Shown here: in pieces, positions 24,015-35,449 of the stretch
Position numbering within the stretch: the first letter of the stretch is position 1
Layout of the letters: the number at the start of each line of letters is the position of its first letter
From: Boesenbergia rotunda
Taxonomy: Eukaryota > Streptophyta > Magnoliopsida > Zingiberales > Zingiberaceae
Assembly (NCBI GenBank): GCA_024364735.1
Contig: JAGFNQ010005267.1
Span: 300,307-364,306, forward strand
Direction: 5' to 3'
Length of the DNA: 64,000 bases
Made by a program: the position numbers and the translations under genes
The notes under the pieces: model-generated
What the model saw: only the letters and a program-made list of their open reading frames with translations
Database searches by the model: none
Told to the model about the DNA's origin: nothing

Positions 24015-24409
24015 ATGGAAAGGTACAAGCTGATTAAGGAAGTTGGAGATGGAACTTTTGGAAGTGTTTGGCATGCACTTGATAAGCCAACTGGAGAAGA
24101 AGTTGTTGCAATTAAGAAAATGAAGAGGAAGTACTACTCATGGGAGGAGTGTATGAATCTTCGAGAAGTTAAATCTTGACAGCGCATGAACCATCCAAAT
24201 ATTGTCAAGCTTAAGGAGGTTATAAGAGAAAATGATATTTTATACGTTGTGTTTGAATACATGGAATTCAACCTTTATCAAATTATGAAAGACAGAGGCA
24301 AGGGTGTCTCAGAGACAGCAATTCGTAATTGGTGTTTTCAAATATTTCAAGCTCTTTCTTATATGCATCAGCGAGGCTATTTTCACTGAGATCTTAAGCC
24401 ATGATTCTG
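24015..24409 (+). pseudogene. CDKF/MHK-like Ser/Thr kinase, truncated copy
   Basis: Encodes the N-lobe of a CMGC kinase very like plant CDKF;4/MHK: M-E-R-Y-K-L-I-K-E-V-G-D-G-T-F-G-S-V-W, the VAIKKMKRKYYSWEE catalytic-lysine and C-helix region, then F-E-Y-M-E and Y-M-H-Q-R-G-Y-F-H. Defects: an in-frame TGA after the REVKS motif (24177-24179), TGA replacing Arg in the H-R-D motif, and loss of everything after D-L-K-P. The coding part has no intron over ~130 codons, so it may be a retrocopy, or a single large exon torn from a gene. Activation loop and C-lobe are absent, so it cannot be an active kinase. Confidence 0.85.
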
Positions 24410-24547
24410 ATTTGAAATGAGCAATCTGATTTGATATGAATACTTAGACGTGAAGTTTATTTGGATACATATTACTTTTAAAATGGGCACTTCTTGTTTG
24501 ATTCTTTAGCGTCTTTTATTTTTAAATGCATGATTATCTTGTCATCT

Positions 24548-24660
24548 GAGTAGATTTATTTACATTAGCTCTACTTGGCTTGTTTTTCAGATTAATAATT
24601 TGAGTAGATTTATTTACATTAGCTCTACTTGGCTTGTTTTTCAGTTTAATAATTTTCTTT
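24548..24660 (+). repeat. Two-copy ~62-bp direct repeat
   Basis: gagtagatttatttacatta with the following cttggcttgtttttcag occurs twice back to back. A third partial version (cttatttttctgtttaataa) follows. Confidence 0.8.
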
Positions 24661-24699
24661 GCTTGATCTTTGGCTTATTTTTCTGTTTAATAATTTTCT

Positions 24700-26034
24700 T
24701 TGCTTGATCTTTGAGTTAAAAATTTAAATTTTCAGTTATACAGTTTCAACTCTTATATTCTGATCCAAAGCGTACTGTTAGTATGCGTGTACTTTAGAAA
24801 CATCATATGTCCTATCTAGGGTTTGGTTGATATTGGGTATATCTTACCCAATATATTAGTTGCATATTTGTTTGTTATGGTTTTGGTTTGAGTGTATGTG
24901 TTTCTTATTGATTCCATAATGATAGAGCGGTTGTGTTCCCCCGTTGGGTATTAAAGCGGTTGTGCTCCCTTAGGATTTTGATATAGAATGCTTGTGCTCC
25001 CCCATTGGGTACTAGAGTGGTTGTGCTCCCCTTCTTAGAGTTAAAGGTTGTTCCTCTTTATTTTTGGGTATTAGAGTCGTTGTGCTCCCTTGGGGTCTTT
25101 GATATAGAGCGATTGTGCTCTTCTTTTCTTGGGGTTCGGGATTGAAATTGTTCTCCCAGTATCCTTTCCACTCGGCTACTCATAGGAGATGGATTTGAGA
25201 GTGCGTACAATTATCACAACCCTTGCCAGTCGGCTACGCAGATATGTATGATGGTTATAGATTGATTTGTAGGGGTGACACATGTCATCACATCATTTGC
25301 ATATGATGCATTTTATATTTGTTTGAGCTATGATTGTTGCATTTGATTGACATACATATATGTATTTAATTTGCATTTTTTATTTGATTTGGACCTGCTC
25401 AATAATACGAGCAGCTTATTGATTTGGTATAGGAATTTCTGATTATGCCTCCACATGTTATATGGATTGTCAGGTATGTTTATGCATTCATTTATGTTCT
25501 TATTCCGGAGACTGTATATCTTGTTTCTACCTGTTTGATATTATCTTATTTACACCATGCATTTATCTATTTGCTATACTCGTAGAGTTAGACCTCGGAC
25601 TCACCACCCCCTACTTTTCTTTTTATTTCAAGTAGTAGATAGTTGCATCTCATACCGCAAGGAGAGGATCCATTTGTCGTCTCTCAGTGTCGAGTTTTCT
25701 GGTGTGAGTTATTTTATATTTTCTAGAGATGTTATTTTTGTTTCGTAGTGGATGTGTCGATATTGTCATTCTTTGGTAGACTTATATTTATGTCATGGGC
25801 TTCTGGTATATTCGCATTTACTTTACGGAGTTTATGTTATTTATTATTTATTATTTAGATGTTAATAAACTATATGGTTGTGACATCTTGTTATTTTTAC
25901 TTCTATTCTTGTCAGCCGCATGCAGCTGTGATTATTATATGTATGAGATGGATGTAATGAGTTTTATATTGTTCACCGTATATGGGAGATGTTGTTCGAA
26001 CTTTCGAGCAAGTATGAGCCTCTGGGGCGTGACA
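24700..26034. repeat. Dispersed LTR-like repeat, copy 2
   Basis: Second copy of the element at 15240-16688, collinear through the gggtttggttgatattggg block, the cactcaccacccccta / caagtagtagatag block, and the terminal cgagcaagtatgagcctctg block ending GGGCGTGACA. It contains its own ~50-bp array, ggttgtgctcccccattggg (24920-25130). Non-coding. It probably replaced the missing 3' part of the kinase copy. Confidence 0.6.
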
Positions 26035-26039
26035 TCAAC

Positions 26040-27321
26040 AAATCCCTTTGGTAGTGGGAGACCAAAAGAAAGTTAGTTTTGTCACCTCTAATAAGAGTTT
26101 CTGGTATATAGTTATATCGTTTGGACTAAAAAATGGAGGAGTTACCTATCAATGGCTTATGGATCATATCTTCAAGCATCAAATCAGTTGCAATATTGAG
26201 GTGATGTCATATTAATCTAATCGGCTTGAGCTGAGAGCTTAATCGACGATGTCAAAGTAATATGCAACACCTTGTGAAGGTATGACCTCAAATTGAACCC
26301 AACCAAGTACTTATTCAGTGTTAAGAGTAATCGTTTCCTCAGTTACATCATCACCGAACGAGGGATATAAGCCAATCTAAGAAAATTCAAGCTCTGCAAA
26401 GCATTGTGCCACCTAGAAACAACAAGGAGTTCCAAAGACTTGTTGGGCGAATCACTACACTATCACGGTGCATCTTCTAGTCGGCCACAAAGAGCTTTCT
26501 GTTCTTCAAGGTGTTGCGCAAGACCACTCGGTTCTCATGGGATGAAAAATGTGAGCAAGATTTTATGGAGCTGAAAGCATACTGGATCAACCTGCCCATT
26601 TTATCCAAGCATGTGGTGGGAGAGCCTCTATGGTTATACTTGTTGACTAATAAAGGGGCTAGCAGATCAATCTTATTATGGTAGGAAGGTAATACTCAAC
26701 CTATCTACTTTTCAAACCATCTATTAAAGAACGATAAGGTCCACATGACACTAGAGATGTTGGCTCTGGTGCTGATTGCTTGTTGGCTTCGACTTTATAC
26801 TTCCTCTCCCACCATGTCACGATACTCACCAATAGCACCTGGGGGCATGTGTTAATTAATCTAGAAGCCTTTGGATGTCTAATCAAGTGGAGCACTGAAC
26901 TTAGCAAATATGGCATCCAATACCAGCCGCGGGCAACCATCAAAACCCAAGTCTTGATTGATTATTGAGACGCCTATCTTAGAACTGCAAGATTCTTGGA
27001 AGATCTTCATGGATGGATCGACCACTAAGAAGGGAAGCATAGTCAGGGAACTACTATGCTTGCCTCGAGGAGACACTCTACAATTGGTGATGAGACTTCA
27101 ATTCAAGGTATCAAATAATGAGGCTGAATATAAAACCTTTCTTGTCGATCTTCAAATTGTCAAGCATGTAGGAGCAGTCAGAGCCATCATTCACTCGAAT
27201 TTGCAATTGGTGACCCAACAGCTCGAAGGCACCTTCGAGATTCATAATGACCAATTCCAACGTTACACGGAAATCTTTGAAAAATTAAAAGCCAAGTTTC
27301 AAGAAGTCATTATACAGAAAG
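26040..27321 (+). pseudogene. Ty3/gypsy pol: RT end and RNase H (part 1)
   Basis: Reads through the RT palm and thumb (F-Q-R-L-V-G-R-I, F-S-W-D-E-K-C-E) and the RT-RNase H connection. It then enters RNase H, with F-M-D-G-S-T (catalytic Asp), N-N-E-A-E-Y (catalytic Glu) and I-H-S-N for the third acidic position (Asn instead of Asp). There are many stops. The reading frame continues across a solo-LTR insertion into 28521-28860. Confidence 0.8.
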
Positions 27322-28520
27322 TGATAGAAATAGTATGCAGCGGAAGCAATCGCATGTGAAATATATACGTTACCGAATCATTTTTCTTTAAATACGAAAT
27401 ACCTTGTTCGATCTTCCAAACTATTCTCCTGGCGGTGTCGCAGTGTGTGGGCACTTCTTTACACTTCTGGCTCCTTGAACTTTTATCGTTCCTTGTTTGA
27501 TAAGGAATGCAGAAGTTTATTTATTCTGCCTAATAGGTGCTTGTAACCATGACACCTTTTCAAACTAGAGGTTTTTGTAACCATAACACCTCTTTAAATT
27601 GGGTCTTGGGCTTTTACTTAAGCTTAGGCCCAAGTACTTAAAACCCATCCCAAATATAAAAGTTCATATGCCATGAAATAAGCCACACCATTTATCTTTG
27701 AGCTAGTTTGGGGATCCAACAATTATTATTAATCAAGGCTCTTAATAATTATAAACCAATTATCTAAATCGGTGCTATTCCACTAAAAGCCCGATGTTGA
27801 ACTCCAAGATTAATAATATCAATATTAATATGTATTTCTCCTTTGTAAAATATCAATAATTAATTGATATTGATTTCTGTCAATCAATTAATTATTTATT
27901 CTCTTGACTTGATTAATTTCTCTAATGGATTAAATTGCACTGGCCAGTGACTTCAACCATCCAAGTACCGAAACATGTCAAGAGGATATTTCATGCAAAT
28001 TTCATATTGTTTATTTCATAAATTCTGATTATTAAATAATTACATTCCCAAAATATCAAGGTATTGGTTTCATAATTAAATAAACCTCACTTATTGATAA
28101 TTCAAAGAATAATAACTATTTAATAAACTATTTACAATAAACTCAGGATTAAGAGAAATAACATAACCAATATCACTGGAGATTTAATTCCTTTCAACAG
28201 AAATTAATCCTTAATTAAATCTCCCTTGATCCTGTCAATGTGAATGTTTCACATCAATATTTTATAATCATCAAGACAGATTATTTCATAAAATATTGCA
28301 GTCTAAATAAAGCGCCCAACTTTATTTAACAACTGTGATTCTTATTTATAAATTATGAGAACTTATGATCATGTCTTCTATGGACGTACCATATGATCAT
28401 ATACTACATAATTAATCTGGACCTTAGTCGTATAACAATATGCATATCAAATGAATAATTCATATAAGAAAACAAATGACATAATACAATTTGTCTTGCT
28501 CTTAGAGCACAAATCCAACA
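27322..28520 (-). mobile_element. Solo LTR inserted in gypsy pol
   Basis: Flanked by the perfect duplication GAAAG (27317-27321 and 28521-28525). On the minus strand it starts TGTTGGATTTGTGCTC and ends TTCCGCTGCATACTATTTC-tatca, a copia-like end. 1199 bp, AT-rich. Removing it and one GAAAG restores the gypsy frame ...I-Q-K-V-P-W-A-E-N. Confidence 0.9.
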
Positions 28521-28860
28521 GAAAGTGCCTTGGGCAGAGAACCAAAAGATCAAAGAGTTGGCCATGATGGCAAGAACTAGAGGAGCTCATTGTTCGAGAT
28601 CAACTGATCGCTCACATCGACCATATCTCTCACTCAAGTGATCAATCTGATTAGAGAACCCCCTCATCTCTTTCCCAAGGCATGGGACATTTCCGGTGAT
28701 CCTGTACAAGTTCAAACTCTCAAAAGATGAGTTGAGCATTTAAACCTTGGTGGGAGGTATCGTATATAAGCGTGTCTTTGATCGCCCCCTCCTCAAATGC
28801 AAAATTATATAAGAGATGTTTTTTCAACCAAATAAGCATTACATATTGACCCTTAAACTC
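28521..28860 (+). pseudogene. Ty3/gypsy pol (part 2), into integrase zinc region
   Basis: Continues the pol frame: P-W-A-E-N, K-E-L-A-M-M-A, and further on V-G-G-I-V-Y-K-R with F-D-R-P-L-L-K, the lead-in to the integrase H2C2 finger. It then decays. Confidence 0.7.
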
Positions 28861-28989
28861 ATGTTTTGTTACTAACATTATTCTTTAATCTTGTCAAAAA
28901 TCATTCAAATGTTAGCCATTCCTTGTAAGGTAAATAAATTGGTATATGTTCCATTGAATAAAAAAAAGTGGGAATACGTGCTCAAGCTT

Positions 28990-29624
28990 ACATAGTATAA
29001 TAAGAGGAATGTCTATTTCTAGCTAAAGCATATTGACTGTCATAATAACCCTCAATGTCAAATTTCTAAAAAAGAGACTCAATTCTATAAGTGCTTATCA
29101 AACATTATTAGGAAGTAGGTTATAGAAAGTTATTAGAATAAATCTTTGCATGAACACATAACTTATAACTTTTCATTCCAAATAATTTTAATATATTCAT
29201 ATCCACATATCGAGTTATATTAAAGGCATACCCATCCGGGAATTTGATTTCTTTCAATCAACTACATAATGTCTGCTTACTTTCTTTATCCAATGTGTAA
29301 CAAATATTTGAAAATTTATTAGATGTTTATGTAACTCAGATCTATTAAATATTTTGTTTCAATTTCTCACGTGATTTTGTTCTATCTTTAGTTTTTCCTG
29401 AAACATTCATCACAATATTGAAACTATTACCAACAAAATTTTCGCAACATTCATCACATTTAAATTATATCGAATGAGCAAATATTTCTAATATGAAAAC
29501 TCACAAAATATGCTTGGTTTCTTCCAACCACACTTGCATACCCTAACATGTATTTATTTAAATCAACAAAACTCGTTTGAGTCATTGGTACAAATCTATA
29601 GTTGTCTATTTCCTCAAGAATTTC
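28990..29624 (-). pseudogene. CACTA TNP2 transposase, C-terminal part
   Basis: Minus-strand pieces match plant TNP2/Transposase_21: E-N-F-V-G-N-S-F-N-I, G-K-T-K-D, F-P-D-G-Y-A-F-N-I and L-F-G-M-K-S-Y. Separated by stops. The frame L-E-E-I-D-N-Y-R-F-V-P at 29620 continues from 37036 once element B and one ATTTC are removed. Confidence 0.75.
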
Positions 29625-31260
29625 TGTAGGACCGGTGCCGTCGATAGAGGGGGGGGTGAATATCGATTGCGAAAAACCTTTCGAATCTCTTTCGGATATT
29701 CGTTCTAGATTCAGAGTTAGTAGCAGCGGAAAACAAACAATACGAAGAAAACAATAATACAAGGACACGCGGGATTTATTTACTTGGTTCCCGACCCCCC
29801 TGGGTCAGTACGTCCAAGGCCTATGTACTCGGCGTGAGTCCAGTAATGGTCTCCTTTCCGGAATTTTCGGAGGCGGAGAAAACCCGTCTTACAGTTTACA
29901 ATCACAAGCAATAATATAAAAGTTAAGTGCAGAATAAATGAAAGCGAACCGAACAAAAAACTTGAAACTCGGCTGATCTAGACCTCCGAAGTGCCGCGCA
30001 CTTCCTCCTGGAGCCTCCTGGTCGTAGAGCCTTGTTTCTAGCGCGTTGTCGTCGGTCGGAATGATCAGAATCGCTCTTGGAAGTTGTGTTTGAAGCTGAG
30101 GGGTCGAGGCCCCTTATAAAGGCCTCCTGGGGGCGCCCTGGTCGCTAGGGGCGCCCCGGAAGACTCGGTCAACTCTTATCCTTGCGCCTACCTCGCCGCA
30201 GGTGATCAGATCGTTGACTAGGGCGCCCTGGATTCTCCGGGCGCCCCCGTGGAGGCTTATCCTGTGTTCTGGCTTCGAAACAGCAAAACAGCTACTAATT
30301 AGGGCGCCCCAGACGCTCCGGGCGCCCCGGTTGACACCTGTTCTGCATACATCACCGTACATGCCTATTTAGTGTTACCTGGGGGCGCCCCCCTTGCTGG
30401 GGGCGCCCTGGTTGCATGGGGGCACCCCCAACACTGGGGGCGCCCCCAACACTGGGGCAGCACCCTACATTAACACTGCGAGGCTTGCTTTGTCTCCAGT
30501 TCTTGTTACCTGCAAGATACACAAACACAAAGCATATATGCATATAATATTAAGCTTAAGGACTTGGTTCGGACTTCGGATTTGCACGAAACCCTAGGTC
30601 AAACCGGCACGAGTTCCTATCCCTGAGAACTCGCCCTTCACCTACTCCTTTCAGGAGACGGTTGCCACCCAGCCCTTCGGGTGGACTTTTACTTAGCTTC
30701 CGATTACTCCGGATCTCGAGACGCCCAAACCCTGACCCGTCTCTACTCCTGTCCTTAGTCATCGCTCAGCTAAGTTGCTTAGTCCCTTGGACCAAGACTT
30801 CATTACCTAGCAATCCTTCGCCAGGTGCCTAGCAGTCTTTCGCCAGGTCTTCTATGCCTAGCAGCCCTTCGCTAGGTGCCTAGCATCCCTTCGCTAGGTC
30901 TTCTATGCCTAGTAGTCCTTCACTAGGTGCCTAGCAGCCCTTCGCTAGGTCTTAGGGTTACGATACCTAGCAGCCCTTCGCTAGGTGCCTAACATCCCTT
31001 CGTTAGGTGTTAAGGTTACAATACCTAGCAGCCCTTCGCTAGGTCTTGGGGTTTCGATACCTAGCAGCCCTTCGCTAGGTGCCTAGCAGCCCTTCACTAG
31101 GACTTGGGGTTTCGATGCCTAGTTTAACTAGGACTTTTCTTCAGCTTTGGTTACTTCACTTTTGCTCCCCTTTGTCTATTCATTGTATCACTGACTTAAG
31201 TATATTGTCAAACATTAAAACACTTAAAGAGGAACATCATTGATGCAACTTGCACCAACA
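29625..31260 (-). repeat. Element B 3' LTR
   Basis: 1636 bp. On the minus strand it runs TGTTGGTGCAAG...CGGTCCTACA. Order of parts: CCTAGC-type hairpin array (31125-30800), GGGCGCCC palindrome array (30450-30120), TATA-like TTTATAAG (30120-30113), R/U5 with ttcaccccccccc end. Confidence 0.9.
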
Positions 31261-31995
31261 ATCTCCCCCTTTTTGATGTTTGACAATAACTTAAGTTAGA
31301 TTGGTTTAAAGGGGCTAAATCACTATCCTTGGAAAAAAATGAAAAAAGTTTTGAAACTATATTTTTGATTTTTGGGAGAAAATTTTTCTAACTTAAGCAC
31401 ACTTCTCCCCCTTTGTCATACATCAAAAAATAATACTTGCACCAACCATGACAGTATTTGAAAATACTTAGTATAAAATTTTGAAGACATACCATAAAAC
31501 TAATACTTAAGTATTATGAGCTCAGAAAACTTTAGACAATATTTTGAAAGATGATCTTTGAAGCATACAAGTACTTGCAAAATGTAAGTTATTTTTGAAG
31601 AAAGATCAGATTTTGAAAGATAATAAGTAATTTTTGAAAAGTATAAGTACTTTTGAAAAATGTATTGAGTTTTTGAAAACTAGGTACTTTTGAAATAATA
31701 TTAGATTTTACTTAGTTTATTTTCCAGTCTGACACTATCCTGGGAGACCTTGTTGACTACAAGGATATTTCCTAAGTGTCCTGGAAATTTTTCAACCCAA
31801 GTAAACATTAAAAAATTTCATGAGTCACGGAATAATAGTAATTTTTTTTTTTAATTTAAGGTTATAATACTTGATTTGGTTTTCTTCCAGTCTGACACAA
31901 TCATAGGAAGCCTTGTTGACTACAAGGACATTTTCCTAAGTGTCCTGGAAGATTTTTCAAACTCAAGATATTATTTCACATTGATCAAAATCAAA

Positions 31996-32031
<36 letters not shown>

Positions 32032-33369
32032 AATTGATAGCTTTTTAAAAATAATACTTATGTTTTCAACAGGATTTGAAAATACCGCGCATGAAAACAT
32101 TTGAAATATTTAATAATTCTTTTAATTTGACCTCCCCCTAAACTTGACCCAGTCCCGGGAAGCTTGTTGACCACAAGTACTCTTCCTCTGAGTCTTAAGG
32201 TTTGATTCAGATCAAAAGAATAATAATTTTCAAAATGATTTAAAACTTGTTAGACTCCCCCTAAATTTGACACGTCCTAGGAGTCCTTGAAGATCATAAA
32301 GTGGACATTTCCTCTGTGTCTTTAGGGTTTATAAAAAAACTGATAATTTTTAAGTAGATAAATTTTGAAGTCACAATTTGGAAAGAAGATAATTTTGAAA
32401 ACATATGTAATGCAAATTAAGGTGCAGTTTTCGAAAAATATTTTTAATAAAAAGAAGAAAACACTCCCCCTGCATCCAACACCATTTGACTCTATCTAAG
32501 TACCTTAAGGAACTTTAGTGTTGTCCTAAGAGGCTTGTGTCTAATTGAGTGAGTCAAACAAATTTTCGAAAAGATATATTTTTGGAAAATGTATAATATA
32601 TATAATCAAACAGACAGTCATGAATTCCATAAAAACATTATTATATTGAAGCACTATTTTGAAAATAAATTTTTAGGAAAATATTCTTACCATTTTGAAA
32701 AACAATTTTGAAAAATAGTTTTCAATTCATTAGTCCTTAACATCTCACTCATTTTAGATGTATCAATACAACAAGCGTAGTTGCCTTATAGGTGTATTGT
32801 GAGATGCTTAATTTATTTTTCTCAATTTATAAACTCTAAGAATTAATTGAAGCTTGTGTTAGATTTGAATTTGACAAGAAGTAACTTGAATTTGAATTTC
32901 AAAAATTGGCTTCCAGGTCTTGGCGAGGCACTAGGCCTTCTTTGGCCGTAACCTTATGGGATCATCCACCCTTTCCTTGACAAAGCCTTTTAATGAAATT
33001 TCATTTTCAAAATTACTTTTTGAAAAATTCTGGTCTAACTAGTTTGGGTTTTGGATCGGTAGCTTCGGCTAGTTCCGCCAACTTGGCTTCCCTAACGTAC
33101 TATCATCTCACCTCCACCCAATACTATGTTGTCAAGTTTCAATTATTCTTTTTCCTATAGCCGTTCTAATATATGCATAAAATTTAAATATGAATGACAT
33201 GTCATATATTTTAAAAGAATAGCAGATGCATGTCATGGCAATTGTGCATGAGTCAAACAAGTCCAAGGCATTTTATTTAAGTTTCTAAAAATGTATCAAA
33301 TTCCCGATTTGATACATGTCGTGTGAACCCGCGAATATGTCAACCTACTTTGACATATTTAATGTTATT
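31261..33369 (-). other. Element B tail: hairpin units and polypurine tracts
   Basis: Non-coding. Four diverged ~60-bp units (about 31720, 31890, 32140, 32265) share CCTTGT-n5-ACAAGG flanked by GGAAA/TTTCC (minus strand). Purine tracts (GGGGGAG) stand near several units and directly before the LTR. An (AT)n microsatellite lies at 31998-32028. Confidence 0.8.
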
Positions 33370-34277
33370 AATTTAATTGTTGCGGTTTGGGTAAGGTTTT
33401 AGTTTAGTTCGAGTTAAGTTATTTAAGGATTAATTGGAGATTTTAAGGATTAATTGGAGATTATAATGATTAAGGATTAATTAATTGATGTTGAATTAAT
33501 TAAAGTTGAATTAATTTGAATTATTTAGACTTATTTAATATTTAATTGATTAGAATTTGAATTATTAAGAATTAATTAATTCGAATTAGAATTATTAAGA
33601 ATTAATTAATTCGAATTTGAATTATTAAGATTTGATTTGAATTTAATTAAGATTTAATTAATTCGAATTTAATTTGAATTTAAATAATTAAGATTTAATT
33701 AATTTGAATTTAATTTGAATTTAAATAATTAAGATTTAATTAAATCGAATTTAATTTTAATTTAAATAATTAAGATTTAATTAATTTGAATTTAATTTGA
33801 ATTTAAATAATTAAGATTTAATTAATTTGAATTTAAATAATTAAGATTAATTAATTTGAATTTAATTTGAATTTAAATAATTAAGATTTAATTAATTCGA
33901 ATATAATTTTAATTTAAATAATTTTGATTTAATTAATTCGAATTTAATTTTAATTTAAATAATTAAGATTTAATTAATTCGAATTTAATTTTAATTTAAA
34001 TAATTAAGATTTAATTAATTCGAATTTAATTTTAATTTAAATAATTTGAATTTAATTTTAATTTGAATTTAATTTGAATTTAATTTTAATTTGAATTAAT
34101 TTGAATTTAATTTTAATTTGAATTAATTTGAATTTAATTTTAATTTGAATTAATTTGAATTTAATTTTAATTTGAATTAATTTGAATTTAATTTTAATTT
34201 GAATTTAATTAAGATTAAATTAAGATTTAATTTGAATTTAATTTAATTTCGAATTAGGATTTAATTTAATTGAGTAG
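33370..34277. repeat. Element B AT-rich tract, (AATTTGAATTTAATT)n-like
   Basis: About 0.9 kb made almost only of aatttgaattt and aattaagatttaatt words with no fixed period, directly after the stop codon of the gag-like ORF. The counterpart in element A is shorter (~0.6 kb). Confidence 0.9.
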
Positions 34278-35360
34278 TTAATTTGAATTTTTAAGGTTAT
34301 AATGATTAATTAATAATTGTGGGTTTAAGTTCATCATTTTCATTATCTCAAAAATTTCTTCTTCATCTTTATCTTTCTTTTCAAGTTTTTCTAATAATTT
34401 TAATTTATTTGAATTTTTGTAATTTTTATTAATTATGGCCTTTATCTTAGATAGTTCCATATCCTCCTTAAGATTAGGTTTTTCAATATCCTCACAGTAG
34501 GTGGAGTAAATTGGGCCACTCGTTAAAGTTTTATAATAATATTCAATATTATCTATAATTAAATTATTATCTAGGAGAATTTTATCTTCACCATTATCCT
34601 TGGAATTATCCTCAGATATATCTTCAATATTTTCCAGACATTCAGAATTAATCTCTAGATTATCCTTAGAATTAATTTCTGGAAGATTTTCAGATTCAGA
34701 TTCAGATTTGTACAATGGATTTTCAAATTTGACTCTGTAATTATCTAAAGAATTTTCAGATTTAGAATTATCCTTATGATATTCAAATTTGAATTCGGAT
34801 TTATCCTTAGAATTTTCAAATTTGAATTCGAAATTATCCTTAGGATTAATTTTGTCTGAATTAAGATTATCAGAATTAATTTTATCAGAATTAATTTTAT
34901 CAGAATTAATATTTTCAAAATTAATATTTTCTGAATTAATATTAATATTTTCAGAATTAATATTAGAAATTTCTGAATTGATATTTTGAATTAAACAACT
35001 AATTTCTGATATTTTAGTTGTATTCACATTTTGTAATTTATCATGCAAAATATTTAATCTACTATGCAGTAAATTTAAATTTTCAGAAAAATTAACTGAA
35101 TTATCTAAGGATAGTGCAGGAAATTGTACAACTTTTGGAATGTAAATCTTACGTACCTTCGCCGGACATTTATTTTTGAAATGCCCGTATTTTTCGCACT
35201 TGAAGCATCTGATATGACTTTTGTCCCTCCGGTTTCCTGGCGCTGGTGCCTCCTTCGCCACCGGTGATGTAGACCGAGTCTTACGAGTAGGGCACTGGTT
35301 TTTGTAGTACCCTCTCTCCCTGCATGTGAAACAGATAATATGGAATTTAAAATTGGACAT
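34278..35360 (-). CDS. Double-zinc-knuckle gag-like protein (360 aa)
   Basis: Open from the ATG at 35358-35360 to 34278. It begins almost directly with zinc knuckle 1 (C-F-T-C-R-E-R-G-Y-Y-K-N-Q-C), a basic Ser/Thr linker, then knuckle 2 (C-F-K-C-E-K-Y-G-H-F-K-N-K-C). The middle is Asn/Ser/Lys/Glu-rich repeats (N-S-D-K-I-N, E-F-K-F-E-N), and the end is a charged helical domain (L-S-K-I-K-A-I-I-N-K-N-Y, then E-E-I-F-E-I-M-K). Knuckle 1 has Tyr where the conserved His is expected; knuckle 2 is intact. There is no copia UBN2 or gypsy capsid domain. The frame is also open upstream into the LTR, so an earlier start is possible. Role inferred: RNA binding and packaging. Confidence 0.85.
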   Translation of the reverse strand: MSNFKFHIICFTCRERGYYKNQCPTRKTRSTSPVAKEAPAPGNRRDKSHIRCFKCEKYGHFKNKCPAKVRKIYIPKVVQFPALSLDNSVNFSENLNLLHSRLNILHDKLQNVNTTKISEISCLIQNINSEISNINSENININSENINFENINSDKINSDKINSDNLNSDKINPKDNFEFKFENSKDKSEFKFEYHKDNSKSENSLDNYRVKFENPLYKSESESENLPEINSKDNLEINSECLENIEDISEDNSKDNGEDKILLDNNLIIDNIEYYYKTLTSGPIYSTYCEDIEKPNLKEDMELSKIKAIINKNYKNSNKLKLLEKLEKKDKDEEEIFEIMKMMNLNPQLLINHYNLKNSN

Positions 35361-35430
35361 TTTAAAATTAAAATATACCTGATTCACCCCTGATTCTTTG
35401 CTCCGTCGGCGGTTAGTCCGGTGAAGAGCG

Positions 35431-35449
35431 GCTCGGCTCTGATACCAAT
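35431..35449 (-). other. Element B primer-binding site
   Basis: Minus strand reads attggtatcagagccgagc directly after the 5' LTR end; TGGTATCAGAGC matches initiator tRNA-Met. Confidence 0.9.

Noticed and set aside
31998..32028. (AT)n run as a functional origin or regulatory element
   Set aside because: A simple microsatellite present in B but with no counterpart seen in A.
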